DNA of 6,981 nt from Bacteroidota bacterium (lineage in GTDB: Bacteria; Bacteroidota; Bacteroidia; Chitinophagales; UBA2359): the NCBI GenBank assembly GCA_020627525.1, contig JAHDGP010000247.1, positions 1 to 6,981 on the forward strand, written 5' to 3'. Below the pieces are notes generated by a model. That model was not told the origin of the DNA. It ran no database searches and was given only the letters and a program-made list of their open reading frames with translations. The translations under genes and the position numbers were made by a program. Numbering within the stretch: the first letter of the stretch is position 1; every line of letters starts with the position of its first letter. Below, piece after piece: positions 1-5,004 of this stretch.

Positions 1-372
1 GTTGTATTCAATTACTTCTTGCAAGCCGAGGTTGGCCGCAATCTCACCAAGTTTTTTACGACTGACTATTTTAGCCCTTGTCTCTGTGAGATAGCCTTCT
101 CCTTTTTTTGGATATTTCTTAAAAAGGTAGCTGGAAATTATGGTATCAAGAACCGCATCGCCAAGATATTCTAAACGCTCGTTGCTTTTACTAGCATCTG
201 AGGCACTTGAACTATGACGAAACGCCAATTTATATAGCGCAACATTACTTGGCGTAAAGCCAATCAGTTGAGCTATTTGATTGTATAACTCTTTATTATT
301 AGATAAATATTTATTATAAAAAACTCTTATTGCACGCAAATTATCAATATTTTTTAAAAATAACCGATGCAT
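1..372 (-). CDS. rnc: Ribonuclease III, N-terminal part (cut by window edge)
   Basis: RNase III cleaves double-stranded RNA during rRNA maturation and mRNA turnover. The 124 visible residues cover the start of the endonuclease domain. The family signature NERLEYLGDAVL lies at residues 64-75. By alignment from memory, Glu65, Glu68 and Asp72 match E. coli Glu38, Glu41 and Asp45. It is preceded by the usual helix with a histidine-serine turn (FRHSS, residues 51-55). The second acidic pair and the double-stranded RNA-binding domain would lie beyond position 1. The ATG at 372 makes the gene overlap the end of fabF by 29 bp. An in-frame TTG at 339 would instead leave a 4-bp gap; neither has a Shine-Dalgarno motif, so the start is uncertain. 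It is the third gene of the acpP-fabF-rnc operon and probably translationally coupled to fabF. Identity is secure; only the start and the missing C-terminus are open. Confidence 0.95.
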   Translation of the reverse strand, partial: MHRLFLKNIDNLRAIRVFYNKYLSNNKELYNQIAQLIGFTPSNVALYKLAFRHSSSASDASKSNERLEYLGDAVLDTIISSYLFKKYPKKGEGYLTETRAKIVSRKKLGEIAANLGLQEVIEYN

Positions 373-1597
373 TGTGACCACCAAAACCAAATGTGTTGTT
401 TATGGCAATATCAATGCTTTTACTTTGCGCTTTATTAAATGTGAAATTAATATTAGAATCAAATTCGGGATCATCAGTAAAATGATTGATTGTAGGAGGA
501 ACAATTCCATGCTCAATTGCTTTGATACAAGCAATGGATTCTATAGCTCCAGCAGCACCCAATAAGTGCCCTGTCATTGATTTTGTAGAGCTGATATTTA
601 AATTATAAGCATCTTCTCTAAACAGTTCTTTAATTGCTTTTACTTCGGAAATATCACCCATAGGGGTAGAGGTTCCATGAACATTGATGTAATTTACATC
701 TTTTGTTTGAATTTTTGCATCATTTAATGCATTTTTCATAACAATTTGTGCTCCCAATCCATCAGGATGTGGTGCAGTAATGTGATGAGCGTCAGCAGAT
801 AGCCCGTAACCAAGCACCTCTGCATATATTTTTGCGCCTCTTTTAAGCGCACTTTCTTCAGATTCGAGAACCATTGCTCCAGAGCCTTCTCCCAAAACAA
901 ATCCATCCCGATCAAGATCAAAGGGTCTGGACGCAGTTTGTGGTGAATCATTTCTTGTGGACAATGCTCGCATTGAACCAAAACCGCCGATTCCTGTTCT
1001 ACAAACAGCAGCTTCTGACCCTCCCGTTATGATAATATCTGCTTTGTCTAATTTTATTAAATTAACTGCATCAATAACAGCATTAGTAGCTGAAGCACAA
1101 GCAGAAACGACACAATAGTTTGGTCCTTTGTAGCCATGTCTTATCGAGATATGACCAGAAGATATATCAATGATCATTTTAGGAATAAAAAAGGGGTTAA
1201 ACTTGAAAGGCACTTGATCATTTCCCCTTTCCGCAAAGTCCAGAATTTGGTTTTCAAGGGAAATCATTCCTCCTATCCCCGATGCCCAAACAACTCCTAC
1301 TCTATCCTTATTTACCGAATCATCTATATTGGCGTCTGCAATCGCTTGATCTGCCGTACAGATAGCAAACTGAACAAAACGATCCAATTTCCTCGCCTCT
1401 TTTCTGTCTAAGAAATTTAATGGGTCAAAATCCTTGACTTCACAAGCAAATTGCACTTTAAAATTTGATGCATCAAACAATTTGATTTTATCAGCACCGC
1501 TTTTACCGTTCTTTAATCCATCCCAATATTCTTCAACAGTATTGCCTAGCGGAGTCAAAGCTCCCAGTCCAGTAATAACTACTTTTTTGTATTCCAT
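344..1597 (-). CDS. fabF: 3-oxoacyl-[acyl-carrier-protein] synthase II
   Basis: FabF (KAS II) condenses malonyl-ACP with acyl-ACP in the elongation step of cytoplasmic type II fatty acid synthesis. The 417-residue length is normal for the family. The thiolase-fold active site is complete: nucleophile Cys167 in VSACASATN, His307 in VHGTSTPMGD, Lys339 in STKS, and His344 in MTGHLLGAAGA. The C-terminal glycine-rich loop GFGGHN is at 404-409. The N-terminus VVITGLGALTPLG is typical and supports the ATG at 1597, which has no Shine-Dalgarno motif. It lies 160 bp downstream of acpP, whose product is its substrate carrier, and its 3' end overlaps rnc. A hairpin with a T-tract sits between acpP and fabF, so its expression probably depends on read-through or on a weak local promoter that I cannot identify. 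FabB (KAS I) is the alternative within the family, but length, sequence and operon context favour FabF. Confidence 0.97.
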   Translation of the reverse strand: MEYKKVVITGLGALTPLGNTVEEYWDGLKNGKSGADKIKLFDASNFKVQFACEVKDFDPLNFLDRKEARKLDRFVQFAICTADQAIADANIDDSVNKDRVGVVWASGIGGMISLENQILDFAERGNDQVPFKFNPFFIPKMIIDISSGHISIRHGYKGPNYCVVSACASATNAVIDAVNLIKLDKADIIITGGSEAAVCRTGIGGFGSMRALSTRNDSPQTASRPFDLDRDGFVLGEGSGAMVLESEESALKRGAKIYAEVLGYGLSADAHHITAPHPDGLGAQIVMKNALNDAKIQTKDVNYINVHGTSTPMGDISEVKAIKELFREDAYNLNISSTKSMTGHLLGAAGAIESIACIKAIEHGIVPPTINHFTDDPEFDSNINFTFNKAQSKSIDIAINNTFGFGGHNASVIFKKY

Positions 1598-1620
1598 TAA
1601 ATTCTATTAACATTTTACTG

Positions 1621-1684
1621 AAATCTAAAAAAATCCAATACCTGCTTTCATTTCAATAGAATTAAAATGAAAGCAGGTATTGGA
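1621..1684 (-). terminator. Intrinsic terminator or attenuator between acpP and fabF
   Basis: Positions 1634-1653 and 1665-1684 are perfect 20-bp inverted repeats around an 11-nt loop. Three further base pairs are possible inside the loop after one mismatch. Read on the minus strand, the 3' arm runs straight into seven T residues (1633-1627) and then a T-rich stretch. This is the layout of a Rho-independent terminator for transcripts leaving acpP. The plus-strand flank has no T-tract, so the signal is directional. The stem has about 7 G-C pairs, so it is long rather than GC-rich. Since fabF starts only 30 nt after the T-tract, partial termination (attenuation) is more likely than a full stop. 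Confidence 0.8.
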
Positions 1685-1757
1685 ACATATTGTGAATTTT
1701 ACTAAAAGATTGTATCTAATAAAATTCTCAATATATCCACAGATTTATAGATTGAAT

Positions 1758-1997
1758 CTAAGCTTCAGCTTTTTCTGCTATGTATTCGAAAGCGTGTCCT
1801 ACAGTTGAAATATTCTCAGCATGATCATCAGGAATAGAAAGATTAAACTCTTTCTCAAATTCCATAATAAGTTCAACGGTGTCTAATGAATCAGCACCAA
1901 GATCATTTGTGAAACTAGCCTCAGCAGTTACTTCACTTTCATCAACTCCTAATTTGTCAACAATGATTTGTTTAACTCTTGAATTAATATCAGACAT
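1758..1997 (-). CDS. acpP: Acyl carrier protein
   Basis: AcpP carries fatty acyl intermediates as thioesters on a 4'-phosphopantetheine arm and hands them between the enzymes of type II fatty acid synthesis. The 79-residue acidic protein has the canonical prosthetic-group site GADSLDTVEL, with Ser37 as the expected attachment residue. Helix II, with its acidic recognition face (VELIMEFEKEF), follows directly. Length and charge match housekeeping ACPs rather than polyketide carrier domains. It is the first gene of the acpP-fabF-rnc operon. A promoter candidate sits about 27 bp upstream, and a terminator-like hairpin lies downstream, which fits the high abundance of ACP relative to its partner enzymes. 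No Shine-Dalgarno motif is visible; the ATG at 1997 is preceded by an A/T-rich leader. Confidence 0.97.
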   Translation of the reverse strand: MSDINSRVKQIIVDKLGVDESEVTAEASFTNDLGADSLDTVELIMEFEKEFNLSIPDDHAENISTVGHAFEYIAEKAEA

Positions 1998-2023
1998 AAG
2001 TATAAGTTTAAATTAAATTTCCG

Positions 2024-2031
2024 CAAAAGTA
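2024..2031 (-). promoter_or_regulatory. Bacteroidota-type -7 promoter element for acpP
   Basis: On the minus strand the sequence reads TACTTTTG, an exact match to the TAnnTTTG -7 element used by the primary sigma factor of Bacteroidota. It is followed by CGG, and transcription would start roughly 20 nt before the acpP ATG. I find no clear TTG -33 element at the expected 19-21 nt distance, where the sequence is only T-rich. The fit of the -7 element and its position relative to acpP make this the best promoter candidate in the window. Confidence 0.65.
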
Positions 2032-2223
2032 CGGCATTTGAATAAAAAAGTATAATTAACAGCATTATTGCATGACAATTATATTTAGTATCAAGATATT
2101 AAGATTTCTTTACTGTAACATTTTGACGTACTTTCGTATCTTTTTATAGCAAAATGAGGCATTTTTTGCAAGTTTTGAGAGATAATTGAAATATTTGACT
2201 TCTGATAACAGATTTTTTTCAAA

Positions 2224-2244
2224 TTAAATTTTATTAAAATTTAA
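2224..2244. repeat. Perfect AT-only palindrome (10-bp arms)
   Basis: TTAAATTTTA (2224-2233) and TAAAATTTAA (2235-2244) are exact inverted repeats around a single T. A second, imperfect layer (CAAATT at 2220-2225 and AATTTG at 2246-2251) extends the symmetry. It could be a regulator operator or a weak cruciform. In sequence this AT-rich a chance palindrome is also possible, so only the symmetry itself is certain. Confidence 0.5.
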
Positions 2245-2323
2245 CAATTTGATGTTGTTATATAAACTTATTTCTCATTTACATTACCAAGAAGTTGTTT
2301 AAAATTGATAAATTTATATATAT

Positions 2324-2371
2324 AAGCGTCTTTTTACTGAAGCGTCGGACCGTCAAAGTGTTGGACCATCT
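2324..2371. repeat. Degenerate 16-bp tandem repeat upstream of pyk
   Basis: Three consecutive 16-bp units begin at 2324, 2340 and 2356. Units 2 and 3 (AAGCGTCGGACCGTCA and AAGTGTTGGACCATCT) agree at 12 of 16 positions. Unit 1 shares only the leading AAGCGTC and then diverges. The block is clearly richer in G+C than its surroundings and ends 63 bp before the pyk start. Function is unknown: it could be a multi-site operator, or a decayed short repeat of a kind dispersed in the genome. Confidence 0.6.
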
Positions 2372-2402
2372 AATAAAAAAACCCTCATTTCTAAATAACT
2401 TC

Positions 2403-2411
2403 TAATCTTAG
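2403..2411 (+). promoter_or_regulatory. Possible -7 promoter element for pyk
   Basis: TAATCTTAG resembles the Bacteroidota TAnnTTTG element imperfectly. It lies 23 bp upstream of the pyk ATG, giving a short leader like that predicted for acpP. No TTG -33 element is evident at the expected distance. The assignment rests mainly on position. Confidence 0.35.
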
Positions 2412-2434
2412 CACCAATAAAAGATAATAATAAT

Positions 2435-3865
2435 ATGAGTAATCATATAACAAAAACAAAAGTTGTAGCAACCCTGGGCCCCAGCACAAAGGATGACAAG
2501 GTTTTGATAAAATTAATTGAAACGGGAGTAGATGTTTTCAGGCTGAATTTTTCTCACGGTTCGCACGAAGAGCATAAGAAATCTATTGAAAAAATCCATA
2601 AAATAAATAAAAAGCTGAATACTAAAACAGCTATTTTGGTTGATTTACAAGGTCCTAAGCTTAGATTAGGAGAATTAAAAGAGGAATCTTTTGAATTGAA
2701 AGAAGGGAATGAAATCATTTTTACAACCAAAAAAGTTCTTGGAACAATTAAGAAAGTTCAGGTTTCTTACAAAGATTTTGCCGCAGACGTTAAAGTGGGT
2801 GAAGTGGTGAAGGTTGACGATGGCAAAATTGAGTTAAAAGTTGCACAAATAATAAATTCAACAGATGTTTTGCTGAAAACTGTTTTTGGTGGAACTGTGC
2901 GTCCTAGAAAAGGGATTAATTTGCCTGAGACTGCTATTTCAGTGCCATCTTTGACAAAAAAAGATATTGAGGATCTTGAGTTTATCCTTCAACAAGACAT
3001 TAGTTGGATTGCGCTTTCATTTGTGAGAACAGCCAATGATATTATCAAGTTGCGTGGAATGATTGAGTTTAAGTCGCACCCAGCTAAAATTGTCGCTAAA
3101 ATTGAAAAGCCTGAGGCTGTTGCCAATTTGGATGCCATTATTGAAGCTTCTGATGCTATTATGGTTGCCCGTGGCGATTTGGGTGTTGAAATTCCTGTTG
3201 AAGATGTGCCAATGGTTCAAAAATCAATAGTTACTAAATGTATAGCTGCTTCCAAACCTGTCATTATTGCAACACAGATGATGGAGAGTATGATTGTAAA
3301 TGCCGTACCATCGAGAGCAGAAATCACTGATGTTGCGAATGCTATTTTTGATGGAGCAGATGCGGTGATGTTGAGTGGTGAAACAGCCGTCGGCAAACAT
3401 CCAATAAAAGTAATTGAAACCATACAAAAAATTGCTTATCGTTCAGAAGAACAATCAAGTATTTACAATCTAAAACACACTTTAGACAGAGAAAGTAATA
3501 AGTTTTTATCAAATGCGATTTGTTACAATGCGATTTTTATTTCACAAGAAGTTGGAGCGAAAGCGATTATTGCAACCACCAAATCTGGCTATACTGCCTT
3601 TGCCTTGTCGAGCTTTAGACCCAAAGCAAATATTTATGCATTTACTGAAAATGAAGAGTTACTAAACACTTTAAGTTTATTGTGGGGTGTTAGAGCATTC
3701 CATTACAATAATTTCGTCAATCATGAGGAGATGATGGATGACTTAGAAGGAATTTTGAAAGATAAAGAATTGTTACAATCAGGCGACATCGTTTTGATTA
3801 CAGGTAGTATTCCTGTTCAAGCGAGAAACTCTACCAACTTTATAAAGGTCAGTGTTGTGAAATAA
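2435..3865 (+). CDS. pyk: Pyruvate kinase
   Basis: Pyruvate kinase transfers the phosphate of phosphoenolpyruvate to ADP, the last ATP-forming step of glycolysis in the cytoplasm. The 476-residue protein has the full A/B/C domain order. The A domain starts with VVATLGPST and carries RLNFSHG (36-42, substrate and cation contacts) and DLQGPKLRLG (70-79). The mobile B domain spans about 75-170. The catalytic region has KIEKPEAV with Lys222 and Glu224, then MVARGDLGVEIP with Asp248, then ATQMMESM, PSRAE and VMLSGETA. The C domain covers about 345-476. The residues aligned with rabbit muscle 113, 114, 117 and 120 are Leu71, Gln72, Lys75 and Leu78, the pattern of the K+-independent class. The ATG at 2435 fits the family N-terminus; no Shine-Dalgarno motif is present. 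It is transcribed away from acpP. No terminator is visible before the next gene, 55 bp downstream. Confidence 0.97.
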   Translation: MSNHITKTKVVATLGPSTKDDKVLIKLIETGVDVFRLNFSHGSHEEHKKSIEKIHKINKKLNTKTAILVDLQGPKLRLGELKEESFELKEGNEIIFTTKKVLGTIKKVQVSYKDFAADVKVGEVVKVDDGKIELKVAQIINSTDVLLKTVFGGTVRPRKGINLPETAISVPSLTKKDIEDLEFILQQDISWIALSFVRTANDIIKLRGMIEFKSHPAKIVAKIEKPEAVANLDAIIEASDAIMVARGDLGVEIPVEDVPMVQKSIVTKCIAASKPVIIATQMMESMIVNAVPSRAEITDVANAIFDGADAVMLSGETAVGKHPIKVIETIQKIAYRSEEQSSIYNLKHTLDRESNKFLSNAICYNAIFISQEVGAKAIIATTKSGYTAFALSSFRPKANIYAFTENEELLNTLSLLWGVRAFHYNNFVNHEEMMDDLEGILKDKELLQSGDIVLITGSIPVQARNSTNFIKVSVVK

Positions 3866-3920
3866 TTTTTCGTATAATCACATTGTTGGCTGTCAAATAT
3901 GAATTACAAAATTTGATAAA

Positions 3921-4979
3921 ATGAATATTCTAAATGCACAAATTTATCTTATTCTATTTTCGATAATTCTCAATACTGCATGTGATGGTTCGGACAAACC
4001 AAAAAAATCTGAAAACAAAGTAAATAAATCAGAAATAGTTTTAAAGTCCAATAAGCAAATAGCTGACTATGTACGAAATATATTTCAAGATAAAAATGGC
4101 AATCTATGGTTTGGAACAAACGGTTATGGTGTAGCGCATTATGATGGAGACAGCGTTTCGTATTTCTCAAATGCACAAGGTTTCCACGGTCAACAAATCA
4201 CGGGCATCACAGAAGATCCAGATAAAAATATATGGTTTGCTACAGACCAGGGGGTTGTGAAATATGATTGGTCTATTACTAAAGAAGGTGCAAAACAATT
4301 TACCAATTATACTGATCTCTTATACTTTGGAGGTCAACGATTTTGGAGCATATTTGCCGACAGCAAAGGCACTGTTTGGGCAGGTTCTGCATCAAATATA
4401 TTTCGGTTTGATGGTGGAAACTGGAAGCCTTTTAAACTTCCTTATCCAGAAGAAGCGAGTGGCAATTTCATTACTAAAATGACTACTTGGTCTATCTCAG
4501 AAGATAGAGCAGGCAATATGTGGTTTAGTACAAATGGTTACGGTGCTTTTAAATACGATGGGCAATCATTTACCCAGTATTCAGAAAAAGATGGGCTGAC
4601 CGATAACAGTGTAGACAATATCATGGAAGATCAAAAAGGGAACATTTGGTTTGGAACAAGACACGGAGGGCTGAGCCGATATGATGGTGAGACCTTTACC
4701 AATTACAACAGAAACAATAATATTGGCAACAATGAAGTTTGTGTCATTTATGAAGATAAAGAGGGAAATATCTGGTTTAGCTCTGAAGGTTTTGGTGTGT
4801 ATTGCTACAATGGAGTATCCTTTAGCAACTACGGTAAAAATCAAGGGCTGGATGTTGGAGCCGTTCAAACAATTTTTGAGGATAAAGAAGGTCGATTTTG
4901 GGTTGGCGGAGGTGGAGGACTTTACCGATTTGACGGTAAATCCTTTTATAATGTAACAATAGATGGTCCGTGGAATTAA
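3921..4979 (+). CDS. Putative lipoprotein, seven-repeat 'two-component regulator propeller' protein
   Basis: The 352-residue product begins with a hydrophobic segment ending at Ala20-Cys21 (ILNTAC), followed by an acidic/polar linker (about 22-45). This suggests a lipoprotein anchored in the envelope. Two reservations apply: Asn at the -3 position is unusual for a lipobox, and the n-region has no Lys or Arg. An in-frame stop at 3900 rules out a better ATG upstream. The rest is seven repeats at about 46-90, 91-138, 139-186, 187-228, 229-270, 271-312 and 313-352. Each follows the pattern I..I.ED..GNIWFGT..G...YDG..F..Y of the Reg_prop family (PF07494), enough for one seven-bladed beta-propeller. 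In hybrid two-component sensors such blades form the periplasmic sensor, normally two propellers joined to a Y_Y_Y domain and a kinase; here none of these is present. It may be co-transcribed with pyk. Function is unknown; ligand binding or protein contact outside the cytoplasm is inferred. Confidence 0.85.
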   Translation: MNILNAQIYLILFSIILNTACDGSDKPKKSENKVNKSEIVLKSNKQIADYVRNIFQDKNGNLWFGTNGYGVAHYDGDSVSYFSNAQGFHGQQITGITEDPDKNIWFATDQGVVKYDWSITKEGAKQFTNYTDLLYFGGQRFWSIFADSKGTVWAGSASNIFRFDGGNWKPFKLPYPEEASGNFITKMTTWSISEDRAGNMWFSTNGYGAFKYDGQSFTQYSEKDGLTDNSVDNIMEDQKGNIWFGTRHGGLSRYDGETFTNYNRNNNIGNNEVCVIYEDKEGNIWFSSEGFGVYCYNGVSFSNYGKNQGLDVGAVQTIFEDKEGRFWVGGGGGLYRFDGKSFYNVTIDGPWN

Positions 4980-5004
4980 GTACCCTTCTTCTGATTTACT
5001 TTAC

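Larger units (their letters stand above)
1998..2434. other. Divergent intergenic region between acpP and pyk
   Basis: This 437-bp stretch has no credible protein gene. The acpP promoter candidate is at its left end and the pyk promoter candidate at its right end. Between them are an AT-only palindrome (2224-2244), a 16-bp tandem repeat (2324-2371) and an isolated plus-strand element TACTTTCG at 2128-2135 (approximate). That element is followed about 18 nt later by an 11-codon open frame (2154-2189) with no visible similarity to anything I know. Base composition is very AT-rich except over the tandem repeat. Its length is generous for two housekeeping promoters, so regulatory content is plausible but unproven. 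Confidence 0.6.

Noticed and set aside
736..981. An 81-codon open frame within fabF on the same strand, in another frame.
   Set aside because: It lies wholly inside the well-supported fabF gene and its translation is unlike any family I know.
1533..1613. A 26-codon ATG frame on the minus strand starting 16 nt upstream of fabF and overlapping its start.
   Set aside because: The encoded peptide has no recognisable features, there is no ribosome-binding motif, and most of it lies inside fabF in another frame. Chance is the simplest explanation.
2193..2224. Inverted repeat ATTTGA/TCAAAT flanking a T-rich stretch in the intergenic gap.
   Set aside because: The six-base arms are AT-rich and widely spaced with no G-C clamp, and no gene ends here that would need a terminator.
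3017..3427. Several antisense open frames of about 67 codons within pyk.
   Set aside because: They overlap conserved pyruvate kinase motifs and have low-complexity translations, as expected for antisense shadows of a real gene.
3883..3920. Possible promoter for the propeller gene (TTG near 3886 and TTTG at 3912-3915).
   Set aside because: The -7 box lacks its leading TA, and the start point would fall on the ATG itself. Read-through from pyk is equally likely.
4581..4956. Open frames of 91-95 codons on both strands inside the propeller gene.
   Set aside because: The tandem repeats of the propeller gene create repeated open stretches in other frames. The translations merely echo the repeat period.
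4980..5004. Search for a bidirectional terminator between the converging propeller and phosphatase genes.
   Set aside because: The 25-bp gap has no inverted repeat or T-tract on either strand. The short symmetric AT run near 5031-5045 is phosphatase coding sequence.
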